Source: Gemmiger sp. An87 (GTDB taxonomy: Bacteria; Bacillota; Clostridia; Oscillospirales; Ruminococcaceae). From it: a DNA stretch of 64,000 nt. The notes beneath the pieces were generated by a model. That model was not told the origin of the DNA, searched no databases, and saw only the letters and a list, made by a program, of their open reading frames with translations. Shown piece by piece: positions 23,734 through 33,085 of this stretch (positions within the stretch are counted from its first letter, which is position 1; every line of letters begins with the position of its first letter). The translations under genes and the position numbers were made by a program. The DNA lies in contig NZ_NFHD01000001.1 in the NCBI RefSeq assembly GCF_002159185.1, forward strand, positions 124,001 through 188,000. Reading direction: 5' to 3'.

Positions 23734-24045
23734 ATGAACGATCTGGAACAGAAATTCTTGCAGGAGGTCACCGAAAAAGCCGCCGAGGCAAAGCTGGTCT
23801 GCGGCTGGGACGGAGCGCACTTCCTGGCGTTTCTGCAAAAGCGGGGCCCGGTGCGGGCCATGGCCGAGCAGGCACGCCGGGGCGCGGTGAGCGAGGCCTT
23901 TGACCGGCTGGCCGCCAAGGGCCGGCTGGACCTGTCGCCGGAGGCGGTGGCGTCCAAAAACGACTACGCCGACCTGTTCGACGACGAAGCGGTGAACTTC
24001 TTCTTGGAGGTGCTCTGCGAAAAGGGCTACTTCACCGCCGGCTGA
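23734..24045 (+). CDS. Small helical protein of unknown function
   Basis: A 103-residue, charged, mostly helical protein (MNDLEQKFLQEVTEKAAEAK). ATG at 23734 follows a weak purine stretch (GGCAGGGATCGAGC). It is the last gene of the esterase/MBL operon, ending before a bidirectional terminator. No known motif is visible. Confidence 0.6.
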   Translation: MNDLEQKFLQEVTEKAAEAKLVCGWDGAHFLAFLQKRGPVRAMAEQARRGAVSEAFDRLAAKGRLDLSPEAVASKNDYADLFDDEAVNFFLEVLCEKGYFTAG

Positions 24046-24056
24046 TTTTTCACACG

Positions 24057-24088
24057 AAAAAAGGCTGCCCGCCCGGGCAGCCTTTTTG
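24057..24088. terminator. Bidirectional terminator
   Basis: GGCTGCCC/GGGCAGCC with a four-base loop, flanked by an A run and a T run, lies between the convergent small helical gene and ybaK. Confidence 0.88.
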
Positions 24089-24096
24089 TTTTGGTG

Positions 24097-24576
24097 TTAT
24101 TCCTCTGGCCGCCAGCCCTTGCACACATCCACCCAGCCGGATGCGCCGCTGGCTTTTTCCAGCTCGGCCAGGTTCAGCTCCACTGCGCTGGCCGCGGTGC
24201 CCGCCGCCGGGTAGACCACCTGGAACCGGCGCAGGGATTCGTCCAGATACACCGTCACGCCGGGCTTTGTGCCGAAGGGGCAGACGCCGCCCACCCCGTG
24301 GCCGATCAGCTCCTCCACCTGGTCGGCGGGGATCATCTTTGCCTTGGTGCCGAATCGGGCCTTGTAGCGGGGATTGTCCACCTTGGCGTCCCCCGCCGCC
24401 AGAATCAGAATGGGCTTTTCCTCCACCAGAAAGGAAAGGCTCTTGGCGATGCGGGCGGGCTCGCAGCCCACGGCCACCGCCGCCAGCTCCACCGTGGCGC
24501 TGGATACCGAAAATTCCCGGATGCGCCCCTCCAGACCGAATTTCGCCAGGTGGTCCCTGGCTGCTTGCATCGACAT
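24097..24576 (-). CDS. YbaK/EbsC-type aminoacyl-tRNA deacylase
   Basis: A 159-residue protein of the YbaK/ProX-like trans-editing family, which removes mischarged amino acids from tRNA. Diagnostic stretches are AKSLSFLVEEKPILILAAGD, the lysine-containing DNPRYKARFGTKAKM, and GGVCPFGTKPGVTVYLDESL near the C-terminus. ATG at 24576 has AGGAG ten bases upstream. It diverges from nadE. The exact tRNA specificity (Cys-tRNA-Pro or other) is not readable. Confidence 0.85.
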   Translation of the reverse strand: MSMQAARDHLAKFGLEGRIREFSVSSATVELAAVAVGCEPARIAKSLSFLVEEKPILILAAGDAKVDNPRYKARFGTKAKMIPADQVEELIGHGVGGVCPFGTKPGVTVYLDESLRRFQVVYPAAGTAASAVELNLAELEKASGASGWVDVCKGWRPEE

Positions 24577-24621
24577 TGTGCCATCGCTCCTTTTTCTTGC
24601 TTTTGCGAGATAGTGGAATAA

Positions 24622-24627
24622 AGTATA
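24622..24627 (-). promoter_or_regulatory. Extended -10 of the ybaK promoter
   Basis: On the minus strand TGTGC-TATACT gives an extended -10. The same TGTGCTATACTT sequence occurs on the plus strand as the nadE -10, so the two divergent promoters share it. Confidence 0.5.
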
Positions 24628-24680
24628 GCACAGATTTGCCCAAAAGGCCAGCGCCGGGCGCATTCAAAACCGGGCCGAAA

Positions 24681-24691
24681 TGTGCTATACT
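24681..24691 (+). promoter_or_regulatory. Extended -10 of the nadE promoter
   Basis: TGTGC-TATACT (TATACT at 24686-24691) lies 46 bases upstream of the nadE start. Confidence 0.5.
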
Positions 24692-24736
24692 TACAAAAGA
24701 ATTTTTAAAACAATGGGATGAGGAGAGGATCACACC

Positions 24737-26659
24737 ATGCGATACGGGTTTGTCAAAACCGCCTGCGCCACGCCGGACATCCGGGTGGCGGACTGCGCCT
24801 ACAATGCCGCCCAGACCATCCGGGCGGTGGAACAGGCCGCCGGGCAGGGAGTGGAGGTGCTGTGCCTGCCGGAGCTGGGCCTCACCGGTTACACCTGCGA
24901 GGATCTGTTTTTCCAGCCGGTGCTGCAGCAGGGCGCGCTGGACGCGCTGGACACGGTGCTGAAGGCCACCGCCCACACCTCGTTGGTGTTCGTGGTGGGT
25001 CTGCCGCTGGCGGTGCGGGGCAAGCTGTACAACTGCGCCGCCGTCTGCCAGAGCGGGCGGCTGCTGGGCCTTGTGCCCAAGACCCATCTGCCCAGCTACA
25101 ATGAGTTTTACGAGGGCCGCCGCTTCACCGCCGCCCCCGCCGGGACCTTCACGCTGCAGCTTCTGGGCCAGACCGTGCTGTTCGGCACAAAGCTGCTGTT
25201 CTGCCACCCCAAGGCGGATTGCTTTAAAATCGCGGTGGAGATCTGCGAGGACGTGTGGGCGCCGCTGCCCCCCAGCGTGGGCCACGCCATGGCCGGGGCC
25301 ACCCTGATTCTGAATCTGTCCGCCAGCGACGAGGTGGTGGGCAAGGCGGAATACCGCCGTCAGCTGATTGCGGGTCAGTCCGCCCGGCTGCTGTGCGGCT
25401 ACCTGTACGCGGACGCGGGCCGGGGCGAATCCACCACCGACCTGGTGTTTGCCGGGCACGATCTGATCTGCGAGAACGGAGCCATTCTGGCCCAGACCGA
25501 GCTGTTCGGCAGCGGCATGATCGTCAGCGAGGTGGACCTGGAGAAGCTGGCGGGCGAGCGGCTGAAGAACACCAGCTTTGCGGCGGTGAACGACGAGGGC
25601 TACACCACGGTGCAGCTGGCGGACAGCTGCGCCGACTGGCAGCCGGTGCGCCCGGTGGACCCGGCCCCCTTTGTGCCCGCGGGCGAGAGCGAGCGCATGC
25701 GCCGCTGCGAGGCCATTCTGGAGATGCAGGCCCAGGGCCTGCGCAAGCGGATGGAGCACACCCGCGCCGCCACCGCGGTGATCGGCATTTCCGGCGGTCT
25801 GGACAGCACCCTGGCGCTGCTGGTGGTGACCCGGGCCTTCCGGCTGCTGAACAAGCCCCTCAAGGACGTGATCGCGGTGACCATGCCCTGCTTCGGCACC
25901 ACAAAGCGCACCAAGTCCAACGCGGAGAAGCTGTGTGAGGCGCTGGGCGTGAGCCTGCGGCAGGTGAACATTGCGGATACCGTGCGCAGCAACTTTGCGG
26001 ACATCGGCCACGACGAGTCGGTGCTGGATGTGACCTACGAGAACACCCAGGCCCGGGTGCGCACCCTGGTGCTGATGAACCTGGCCAACCGGATGGGCGG
26101 CCTTGTGATCGGCACCGGCGACCTGAGCGAACTGGCCCTGGGCTGGGCCACCTACAACGGCGACCACATGAGTATGTACGGCGTGAACGGCTCGGTGCCC
26201 AAGACGCTGGTGCGGCACATCGTGGCCACCGTGGCCGCCAACAGCGAGCCCGCCCTGCGGGAGGTGCTGCAGGACATTCTGGACACCCCGGTCAGCCCCG
26301 AGCTGCTGCCCGCCAAGGAGAACGGCGAGATTGCCCAGCAGACCGAGGCCATCGTGGGCCCCTACGAGCTGCACGACTTCTTTTTGTACTATGCCATCCG
26401 CTGGGGCTTTGCGCCCAAAAAAATCTTCTGGCTGGCCCAGCGGGCCTTTGCCGGAGTCTATGAGGACGCGGTGCTGGTGCAGTGGCTGCGCAACTTCTAC
26501 CGGCGCTTCTTTGCCCAGCAGTTCAAGCGCAGCTGTCTGCCGGACGGCCCCAAGGTGGGCACCGTGACCCTGTCGCCCCGGGGCGACTGGCGGATGCCCA
26601 GCGACGCCTGTGCCGCCCTCTGGCTGGCCCAGGTGGAAGAGCTGGAACAGAATCTGTAA
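24737..26659 (+). CDS. nadE: Glutamine-dependent NAD+ synthetase
   Basis: A 640-residue two-domain enzyme catalysing the last step of NAD synthesis (nicotinate adenine dinucleotide + glutamine + ATP to NAD+). The N-terminal nitrilase-fold glutaminase has the triad Glu46 (PELGLTG), Lys115 (PKTHLPS) and Cys170 (EICED). The C-terminal synthetase has the ATP-pyrophosphatase P-loop SGGLDST at 352-358 and GTGDLSELALGWATYNGDHM further on. Length is typical of the long bacterial form. ATG at 24737 follows GGAGAGGATCACACC. It is followed 26 bases later by an aminopeptidase gene. Confidence 0.96.
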   Translation: MRYGFVKTACATPDIRVADCAYNAAQTIRAVEQAAGQGVEVLCLPELGLTGYTCEDLFFQPVLQQGALDALDTVLKATAHTSLVFVVGLPLAVRGKLYNCAAVCQSGRLLGLVPKTHLPSYNEFYEGRRFTAAPAGTFTLQLLGQTVLFGTKLLFCHPKADCFKIAVEICEDVWAPLPPSVGHAMAGATLILNLSASDEVVGKAEYRRQLIAGQSARLLCGYLYADAGRGESTTDLVFAGHDLICENGAILAQTELFGSGMIVSEVDLEKLAGERLKNTSFAAVNDEGYTTVQLADSCADWQPVRPVDPAPFVPAGESERMRRCEAILEMQAQGLRKRMEHTRAATAVIGISGGLDSTLALLVVTRAFRLLNKPLKDVIAVTMPCFGTTKRTKSNAEKLCEALGVSLRQVNIADTVRSNFADIGHDESVLDVTYENTQARVRTLVLMNLANRMGGLVIGTGDLSELALGWATYNGDHMSMYGVNGSVPKTLVRHIVATVAANSEPALREVLQDILDTPVSPELLPAKENGEIAQQTEAIVGPYELHDFFLYYAIRWGFAPKKIFWLAQRAFAGVYEDAVLVQWLRNFYRRFFAQQFKRSCLPDGPKVGTVTLSPRGDWRMPSDACAALWLAQVEELEQNL

Positions 26660-26685
26660 GTAAACTCATCGGGAGGGAAAACAAG

Positions 26686-27729
26686 ATGAACGATCAGGAA
26701 TATATGCTGCAGCAGGTAAAAGCGGTGCTGGCCATCGACAGCCCCAGCGGTTTTACCAAAAACGCGGTGGATTATCTGGTGAAGGAATACAAGGCCCTGG
26801 GCTATGAGCCCCAGGTCACCCGCAAGGGCGGCGTGCTGGTGCAGCTGAGCGCGGGCGACGGCTCCATGCCCGGCGACGGCATTCTGCAGGAGGCCCATCT
26901 GGACACGCTGGGCGGCATGGTGTGCGGCGTGAAGGCCAACGGCCGGCTGCGGCTCACCGCTCTGGGCGGCATGAACCCCAACAACGCCGAGGCCGAGAAC
27001 GTGCGCATCTACACCCGGGAGGGCAAGGTCTACACCGGCGTATGCCAGCTGACCGACGCCTCGGTGCATGTGAACGGCGACTACTCCAAGACCGAGCGCA
27101 GCTGGGATACCATGGAGGTTTTGCTGGACGAGATGGTCTTCTCCGAGGCCGAGGTCCACGCTCTGGGCATCGAAAACGGCGACATCGTCTGCTTTGACCC
27201 CCGCACCACCGTCACCGAGAGCGGCTACATCAAGAGCCGTTTTCTGGACGACAAGCTGAGCGTGGCCATCCTGCTGGGCTATGCCCGTGCGCTGAAGGAG
27301 AGCGGCAAGACCGCCCGGCGGGCGGTGTGGCAGCACATCACCGTGTTTGAGGAGGTAGGCCACGGCGGCTCCGCCTCGGTGCCCGAGGGTGTGGGCGAGG
27401 CCATCAGCGTGGACATGGGCTGCGTGGGCGAGGGCCTGGCCTGCAAGGAGCATCAGGTGTCCATCTGCGCCAAGGACAGCGGCGGCCCCTACCACTACGA
27501 GGTGGTGAGCGGCCTGGTGGCGGCGGCCAAAGCGGCCGGTGTGGACTACGCGGTGGACGTGTACCCCCACTACGGCTCGGATGTGGAGGCCACCCTGCGG
27601 GCGGGCGCGGACCTGCGTCACGGCCTGATCGGCGCGGGCGTGTACGCCTCCCACGGCTACGAGCGCAGCCACGTGAAGGGCATGATGGCCACCTTCCAGC
27701 TGCTGAACGCTTACATCGAGACCGTTTAA
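26686..27729 (+). CDS. M42-family metallo-aminopeptidase
   Basis: A 347-residue peptidase of the M42 (glutamyl aminopeptidase/endoglucanase-like) family. The metal ligands and catalytic residues are visible in order: EAHLDTLG (His, Asp), SRFLDDKLSV (bridging Asp), VFEEVGHGG (catalytic and metal Glu), DMGCVG (Asp), and SHGYERSHVKG (His). It acts on peptides in the cytoplasm as a large oligomer. ATG at 26686 follows GGGAGGG. It may be cotranscribed with nadE. The gene ends just before the lysine riboswitch promoter. Confidence 0.9.
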   Translation: MNDQEYMLQQVKAVLAIDSPSGFTKNAVDYLVKEYKALGYEPQVTRKGGVLVQLSAGDGSMPGDGILQEAHLDTLGGMVCGVKANGRLRLTALGGMNPNNAEAENVRIYTREGKVYTGVCQLTDASVHVNGDYSKTERSWDTMEVLLDEMVFSEAEVHALGIENGDIVCFDPRTTVTESGYIKSRFLDDKLSVAILLGYARALKESGKTARRAVWQHITVFEEVGHGGSASVPEGVGEAISVDMGCVGEGLACKEHQVSICAKDSGGPYHYEVVSGLVAAAKAAGVDYAVDVYPHYGSDVEATLRAGADLRHGLIGAGVYASHGYERSHVKGMMATFQLLNAYIETV

Positions 27730-27773
27730 AGCCGGATTTGATTACAAAAAAAGACCAAGTTTTCCACAGCGGC

Positions 27774-27802
27774 TTGACAAGCTGTGGAAAATAGAGTAAT
27801 AT
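27774..27802 (+). promoter_or_regulatory. Sigma-A promoter of the lysine importer
   Basis: TTGACA (27774-27779) and TAATAT (27797-27802) are exactly 17 bases apart, about 25 bases before the riboswitch. Confidence 0.8.
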
Positions 27803-27821
27803 GGCAACTAAATTCATATCG

Positions 27822-28111
27822 CTGTGATAGAGGCGCGGTGTTCAAGAGTAGCACGCGGCATTCGGGGCAGACCCCCGCCGCTGCAAAAGGGAACACCGCC
27901 GAAGGAAGCGAACCCGGTCTGGGGGGGCGCTTGCCTGGGCCGGCGGAGAAGATCCGCCGGACTGTCACGAAGTTTTTTCGTGAAGCGCTATCCAAGGGAA
28001 ACCGAAGGGGCGGCCCGGCCGGGGCTGCCTGCAACGTGCCGCGTTCGTTTGCGGTGCGCACGGAGACTTCCGCGGGGCTGCTTTTCGAAAGGAAAGCAGC
28101 CCCGTTTTTTT
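27822..28111 (+). promoter_or_regulatory. Lysine riboswitch (L box) with terminator
   Basis: The 290-base leader contains the conserved L-box elements in order: GATAGAGGCGC starting P1, AAGAGTAGC after P2, AAAAGGGAACACCGCCGAAG, GGACTGTCACGAAG, and GCGCTATCC closing P1 near 27992. An expression platform follows: CGGGGCTGCTTT/AAAGCAGCCCCG (28073-28104) then seven T residues, a strong intrinsic terminator. High lysine should favour the terminator and shut off the importer downstream. The consensus matching was done by eye. Confidence 0.88.
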
Positions 28112-28151
28112 GCGTGGCGGGCAGCGGTAAAGCAAAAGGAGGAAAAACACA

Positions 28152-29792
28152 ATGAAAAAGATCGCAAGCCTTGTGCTGGCGCTGCTGCTGTTTGCCGCCC
28201 TTCCCGGCGGTCTGGCCGTTTCGGCCGAGGGCAGCGTGGTGGACGACAACACCCTGACGGTGGCCATGGAGTGCGCCTACGCCCCCTACAACTGGACCCA
28301 GCCGGATTCTTCCAACGGCGCGGTGCCCATCAAGGACAGCGCCGACTATGCCAACGGCTATGATGTGATGATGGCGAAAAAGATCGCCGAGGCGCTGGGT
28401 ATGGAGCTGGAGATCGTGCGGCTGGACTGGGATTCCCTGGTGCCCGCTGTGCAGAGCGGCACCGTGGACTGCGTGATTGCGGGCCAGTCCATCACCAGTG
28501 AGCGGCTGGAGTCGGTGGACTTCACCGCCCCCTACTTCTACGCCTCCATCGTGAGCCTGACCCGGGCCGACAGCCCCTACGCCCAGGCCCAGGGCCTGAG
28601 CGAGCTGGCGGGCGCCACCGCCACCAGCCAGCTGGGCACCATCTGGTACGACGGCTGCCTGCCCCAGATTCCGGACGCCACCATCCTCACCCCGCAGGAA
28701 TCCGCCCCCGCCATGCTGATGGCGCTGGAGACCGGCCGGGCAAATCTGGTGGTCACCGATATCCCCACCGCAAAGGCGGCGCTGAACGCTTACAGCGACT
28801 TCGTGCTGCTGGACTTCAACGACAGCGAGGATAACTTCCAGGTCTCCAGCGAGGATGTGAACATCGGCATCTCGGTGCAGAAGGGCAACACCGAACTGAA
28901 GGACGCCATCAACGGTGTGCTGGCCACCATGACCGAGGACGACTACAACGCCATGATGGATGAGGCCATTGCCATCCAGCCCCTGAGCGACGGCCTGCCC
29001 GAGGGCTTCTTTGCCCAGATCGGGTACCTGCTGCAGAACTACGGCACCAACTACCTGAAGGGCGCGGGCATCACCATCGTGATCGCGGTGATCTGCACCG
29101 CCATCGGCTGCGTGATCGGCCTTGGCTGCGGCATCGTACAGACCATCCCGGTGGAAAAGCGGGACGGCATGGGCAAGAAGGTACTGCTGGGCGCGGCCCG
29201 CGCCGTGCTGCGGGTGTATGTGGAGGTCTTCCGCGGCACCCCCATGATTCTGCAGGCGGTGCTGATCTTCTACGGCGCGGCCTTCCTGTTCGGCTGGAAC
29301 CTGGATATGTGGACCGCTGCCCTGGTGATCGTGTCGGTGAACACCGGCGCTTACATGGCCGAGTCGGTGCGCGGCGGCATTCTGTCCATCCCGGTGGGCC
29401 AGACCGAGGGCGCCAAGGCCATCGGCCTGACCCATGTGCAGACCATGACCAGCATCATTCTGCCTCAGGCGCTGCGCAACATCATGCCCCAGATCGGCAA
29501 CAACCTGATCATCAACATCAAGGATACTTCCGTACTGTTCATCATCGGCGTGGCCGAGCTGTTCAGCATCCACAAGGGCGTGGTGGGCGCCACCTACGCC
29601 TACTTCCCCTCGGCGGTAATTGAAATGGCCATCTATCTGGTGATGACTCTGGTCTGCTCGGCCATCCTGCACTGGGTGGAAAAGCGGATGGACGGCGAAT
29701 CCAGCTACGCGCTGGTGAAGCAGACCGGCGGCCTGAACGCCCCGCCCTATGTGGAGCACGGCAAGCCGCGCACCGGCAACCTGGACCTGTGA
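28152..29792 (+). CDS. Lysine/polar amino acid ABC importer: binding protein fused to permease
   Basis: A 546-residue fusion. Residues 1-25 are a signal peptide ([20 protein letters not shown]). Residues about 30-300 are a family-3 solute-binding domain ([40 protein letters not shown]). Residues about 310-500 are a His/Glu/Gln-type permease with several membrane spans and the EAA loop [14 protein letters not shown]. The lysine riboswitch upstream indicates lysine as the cargo; in other cases the family moves arginine, glutamine or cystine. The ATPase follows 19 bases later. The fusion tethers receptor to channel, common in Firmicutes. Confidence 0.9.
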   Translation: MKKIASLVLALLLFAALPGGLAVSAEGSVVDDNTLTVAMECAYAPYNWTQPDSSNGAVPIKDSADYANGYDVMMAKKIAEALGMELEIVRLDWDSLVPAVQSGTVDCVIAGQSITSERLESVDFTAPYFYASIVSLTRADSPYAQAQGLSELAGATATSQLGTIWYDGCLPQIPDATILTPQESAPAMLMALETGRANLVVTDIPTAKAALNAYSDFVLLDFNDSEDNFQVSSEDVNIGISVQKGNTELKDAINGVLATMTEDDYNAMMDEAIAIQPLSDGLPEGFFAQIGYLLQNYGTNYLKGAGITIVIAVICTAIGCVIGLGCGIVQTIPVEKRDGMGKKVLLGAARAVLRVYVEVFRGTPMILQAVLIFYGAAFLFGWNLDMWTAALVIVSVNTGAYMAESVRGGILSIPVGQTEGAKAIGLTHVQTMTSIILPQALRNIMPQIGNNLIINIKDTSVLFIIGVAELFSIHKGVVGATYAYFPSAVIEMAIYLVMTLVCSAILHWVEKRMDGESSYALVKQTGGLNAPPYVEHGKPRTGNLDL

Positions 29793-29811
29793 GAAAAGGG
29801 GGAAGAGCAAG

Positions 29812-30561
29812 ATGAATACCACCGAAACCGGCGCCATCGTAGAGGTGCGCCACCTGAATAAATCCTTCGGCCCGCGGGAGATTCTGCGGGACATCAACTT
29901 CACCGTCTGCAAGGGCGACGTGACCACCATCATCGGCCCCTCCGGCAGCGGCAAGTCCACGCTGCTGCGCTGTTTGAACCTGCTGGAGACGCCCTCCGGC
30001 GGCGAGATCCTGTTCTACGGGCAGAACATCGGCGAGAGCGCCAACATCCCCGCCTACCGCACCAAGGTGGGCATGGTGTTCCAGTCCTTCAACCTGTTCT
30101 CCAACCTGACCGTGCTGGAGAACTGCATGCTGGGCCAGCGCAAGGCATTGAAGCGCAGCAAGGCCGAGGCGGAGCAGAAGGCTCTGTTCTATCTGGAAAA
30201 GGTGGGCATGGCCGAATATGTGAACGCCAAGCCCAGCCAGCTTTCCGGCGGCCAGCAGCAGCGGGTGGCCATCGCCCGCGCCCTTGCCATGGAGCCGGAG
30301 CTGCTGCTCTTCGACGAGCCCACCAGCGCCCTGGACCCGGAGATGGTGGGCGAGGTGCTGAACGTAATACAGAAGCTGGCCGCCGAGGGCATGACCATGA
30401 TCGTGGTCACCCACGAGATGGCCTTCGCCCGGGACGTGAGTAACCATGTGGTGTTCATGGCCGACGGCGTGATCTGTGAGGAGGGCGAACCGCACCAGCT
30501 GTTCGAGCAGCCGAAAAGCGAGCGCACCGCCGAGTTCCTGGCCCGTTTCCGCCAGGGTTGA
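29812..30561 (+). CDS. Amino acid ABC transporter ATPase
   Basis: A 249-residue ATPase of the GlnQ/HisP type, with Walker [11 protein letters not shown]-loop MVFQSFNLF, signature LSGGQQQR, Walker [12 protein letters not shown] and the switch His in VTHEM. It energises the fused binding protein/permease encoded immediately upstream and is under the same lysine riboswitch. ATG at 29812 follows GGGGGAAGAGCAAG. A bidirectional terminator ends the operon. Confidence 0.93.
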   Translation: MNTTETGAIVEVRHLNKSFGPREILRDINFTVCKGDVTTIIGPSGSGKSTLLRCLNLLETPSGGEILFYGQNIGESANIPAYRTKVGMVFQSFNLFSNLTVLENCMLGQRKALKRSKAEAEQKALFYLEKVGMAEYVNAKPSQLSGGQQQRVAIARALAMEPELLLFDEPTSALDPEMVGEVLNVIQKLAAEGMTMIVVTHEMAFARDVSNHVVFMADGVICEEGEPHQLFEQPKSERTAEFLARFRQG

Positions 30562-30582
30562 GCGGCCGGAAAAACACAAACA

Positions 30583-30615
30583 AAAAAGGCATCGGGAGTT
30601 TTCCCGATGCCTTTT
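30583..30615. terminator. Bidirectional terminator
   Basis: GGCATCGGGA/TCCCGATGCC with a short loop, flanked by A and T runs, between convergent importer and ilvE genes. Confidence 0.88.
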
Positions 30616-30642
30616 GCTTTGCCTTGATGGAAGCCCGAGGGA

Positions 30643-31710
30643 TCAGACCTTCACGATCCAGCCCTTTTCGTCGGGCAGAACGCCCCACTGGATGCCGGTG
30701 AGGGTGTCGTACAGGCGCTGGGTCACTTCGCCGATGTTGCCGTCGTTCACGGTCACCTCGTCGCCCTCGTAGTACAGCTTGCCCACCGGGCTGACCACCG
30801 CGGCGGTGCCGGTGCCGAATACCTCTTCCAGCTTGCCGGCGTGGGCGGCGTCCATGACCTCCTGAATGGACAGGCGGGTGTCGCAGTCCACGGTGTAACC
30901 CCAGTCACGCAGCAGCTCGATGCAGCTCATGCGGGTGATGCCGGGCAGCACGGTGCCAACGGTGGGGGCGGTGCGGATGACGCCGTCGATCTTGAAGAAG
31001 CAGTTCATGCTGCCCACTTCCTCCACGTACTTGCGCTCCACGCCGTCCAGCCAGAGCACCTGGCTGTAGCCCAGGTCGTGGGCCTTCATCTGGCCCGCCA
31101 GGCTGGCTGCGTAGTTGCCGCCGCACTTGATGAAGCCGGTGCCGCCGGGAGTGGCGCGCACATATTCATCCTCCACGTAAATCTTCACCGGGTCCAGGCC
31201 CTCGGCGTAGTAGGCGCCGGAGGGGGAGGCGATGACGATGAACTCATAGGTGGCGCTGGGCTTTACACCCAGGTGAGGCTCGGTGGCGATGGTGAAGGGG
31301 CGCAGGTACAGGCTGGTGCCGGGAGCGCTGGGCACCCAGTCACGGTCCACATCCACCAGAGCCTTCACCGCCTGCACGAAGTCCTCCACCGGGATGGTGG
31401 GGATGCACAGACGCTCGTGGGTGCTCTGCAGGCGCTCGGCGTTCTTTTCCGGGCGGAACAGCTGCACCTGGCCCTCGGCGGTGCGGTAGGCCTTCATGCC
31501 CTCAAAGCTCTCCTGGGCATAGTGGAAGACCATGGCGGCAGGGTCCAGCGAGATGGGCTGGTAGGGCTCGATGCGGGGCGAATGCCAGCCCTGGCCCTCG
31601 GTGTAGTCCATGCGGAACATATGGTCGGTGTAATGGGTGCCGAAGCCCAGATTGTTCTCATCGGGCTTGGCTTTGGGTGTGGTGGTTTTGGTTACTTTGA
31701 TCTCCAACAT
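30643..31710 (-). CDS. ilvE: Branched-chain amino acid aminotransferase
   Basis: A 355-residue fold-type IV PLP enzyme interconverting leucine, isoleucine and valine with their keto acids. The PLP lysine is Lys195 in [15 protein letters not shown]. The N-terminal [15 protein letters not shown] and the C-terminal [15 protein letters not shown] are diagnostic of the eukaryote-like BCAT II group. ATG at 31710 is nine bases after GGGAGG. It is a monocistronic gene with its own promoter and an inverted repeat over the -10. Confidence 0.95.
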   Translation of the reverse strand: MLEIKVTKTTTPKAKPDENNLGFGTHYTDHMFRMDYTEGQGWHSPRIEPYQPISLDPAAMVFHYAQESFEGMKAYRTAEGQVQLFRPEKNAERLQSTHERLCIPTIPVEDFVQAVKALVDVDRDWVPSAPGTSLYLRPFTIATEPHLGVKPSATYEFIVIASPSGAYYAEGLDPVKIYVEDEYVRATPGGTGFIKCGGNYAASLAGQMKAHDLGYSQVLWLDGVERKYVEEVGSMNCFFKIDGVIRTAPTVGTVLPGITRMSCIELLRDWGYTVDCDTRLSIQEVMDAAHAGKLEEVFGTGTAAVVSPVGKLYYEGDEVTVNDGNIGEVTQRLYDTLTGIQWGVLPDEKGWIVKV

Positions 31711-31768
31711 GAAACAGGTCCTCCCTCTTGCGGCCGGTGGATATGCGCCGCCGCCTGTGATTGGCTTT

Positions 31769-31810
31769 TATAATGTGACCATTATAGAACCTGTTTGGTG
31801 CTTCCGTCAA
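31769..31810 (-). promoter_or_regulatory. ilvE promoter with inverted repeat
   Basis: On the minus strand TTGACG (31805-31810) and TATAAT (31781-31786) are separated by 18 bases. TATAATG-TGAC-CATTATA (31769-31786) is a perfect seven-base inverted repeat that includes the -10, a plausible repressor site. Confidence 0.65.
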
Positions 31811-32002
31811 GACTTTTTTGCTTTAAAAAGGTGGCTTGGTAGCGCAAAACAGCGAGTTGCCGCCGCACATGCCCTTTATATATAAGGAAAGCCCCCGCTT
31901 CTGGGAAAAGAAGAAGCTGGCAGGTGGTGAAATCCCTCACAAACATAAACTTAACATTGCCCCGGGCAGAAAGGGCGCGGGTTCGTGGTTTTGTAAAATT
32001 TC

Positions 32003-32078
32003 TTTACATAAAATTGGGCAGTTTAACAAAAGCCTAACGGAACCATGCGGGCGGATTTTGCAAACCGGGCGGTATAAT
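32003..32078 (+). promoter_or_regulatory. pst promoter with PhoP-box-like repeats
   Basis: TATAAT (32073-32078) has no recognisable -35. Upstream are TTTACA (32003-32008), TTTAACA (32022-32028) and CTAACG (32034-32039); the last two are spaced about 11 bases, like the TTAACA repeats of Firmicutes PhoP boxes. A further TTAACA is at 31951. An activator-dependent promoter fits phosphate control. The region 31811-32203 otherwise holds no gene. Confidence 0.45.
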
Positions 32079-32203
32079 GATACCAGTTTCGCGGGAAAGC
32101 GAAGCACAAGCGAGACCGAAACTCCGCCCCCACAAAACACAGGAGCGGGGAGAGCGGAAGAAATTCATTGGAATGAATTGAGAAGAAGAGGGAGTAAGAC
32201 AAG

Positions 32204-33082
32204 ATGAAAATGAAGCGTTTTATGGCAATGGCTATTGCATGTGTTATGGCTGCCGGTCTGGTAGCCTGCGGCGGCTCTGAGAGCACCGCTACCACCAGCA
32301 CCGCCGGTTCCACCACCGCCAGCACTGCCGAAGAGACTACCGCTGACCTGAGCGGCGCGGTAGCCACCGGCGGCTCCACCAGCGTGGAGAAGGTGATCGG
32401 CGCTCTGAGCGAGGCTTTCATGGAAGCCAACCCCGGAGTGGACGTTACTTATGATCCCACCGGCAGCAGCGCAGGCGTGACCGGCGCTGCCGACGGCACC
32501 CTGGACATCGGCCTGTCCAGCCGCGCTCTGAAGGAAGAGGAGATCTCCAAGGGCCTGAAGGAGACCACCTTCGCTCTGGACGGCATCGCCATCGTGGTGA
32601 ACACCGAGAACACCGTTGAGGACCTGAGCCTGGAGCAGATCGCAAAGCTGGCTACCGGCGAGATCACCAACTGGAGCGAGGTGGGCGGCCCCGATGCCCC
32701 CGTTGTTCTGATCGGCCGTGAGGCTGGTTCCGGCACCCGCGACGGCTTCGAGAGCATCGTTGGCGTGGAAGACAAGTGCGCTTACGAGCAGGAGCTCACC
32801 AGCACCGGCGCCGTTCTGGCCGGTGTTGCCGCTAACCCCAACGCCTTCGGCTACGTTTCTCTGGCCAGCGTTGACGACACCGTGAAGATGGTCACCGTGG
32901 ACGGCGTTGCTGCCAGCGAGGAGACCGTCAAGGACGGCAGCTACAAGATTCAGCGCCCCTTCGTGTTCGCCACCAAGGAGGGCGAGGAGCTGAGCGCTCA
33001 GGCCCAGGCCTTCTACGACTTCGCTCTGAGCGAGGACGCTGCTGAGCTGATCGCTGCCGCCGGCGCGGTACCCATGGTTTAA
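32204..33082 (+). CDS. pstS: Phosphate-binding lipoprotein PstS
   Basis: A 292-residue lipoprotein: signal peptide, lipobox GLVAC with Cys22, then a Thr/Ser-rich linker (to about residue 50) and a PBP-like phosphate-binding domain. The binding domain includes GGSTSVEKVIGALSEAF, DPTGSSAGVTG, GLSSRALKEEE and GREAGSGTRDGFESI, whose Ser/Thr/Arg side chains bind phosphate. ATG at 32204 follows AGAGGGAG. The codon choice (more GCT and GTT than neighbours) suggests high expression. Hairpins and a terminator follow before pstC. Confidence 0.95.
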   Translation: MKMKRFMAMAIACVMAAGLVACGGSESTATTSTAGSTTASTAEETTADLSGAVATGGSTSVEKVIGALSEAFMEANPGVDVTYDPTGSSAGVTGAADGTLDIGLSSRALKEEEISKGLKETTFALDGIAIVVNTENTVEDLSLEQIAKLATGEITNWSEVGGPDAPVVLIGREAGSGTRDGFESIVGVEDKCAYEQELTSTGAVLAGVAANPNAFGYVSLASVDDTVKMVTVDGVAASEETVKDGSYKIQRPFVFATKEGEELSAQAQAFYDFALSEDAAELIAAAGAVPMV

Positions 33083-33085
33083 CAA

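Noticed and set aside
24050-26374. Long minus-strand open frame (774 residues) over ybaK and nadE
   Set aside because: It is antisense to nadE, rich in His/Gly/Gln/Leu as expected for the complement of GC-rich coding DNA, and has no domain; nadE is unmistakable on the other strand.
27784-28363. Open frames in the importer leader
   Set aside because: They run through the lysine riboswitch and its terminator, have no ribosome site, and show no family resemblance.
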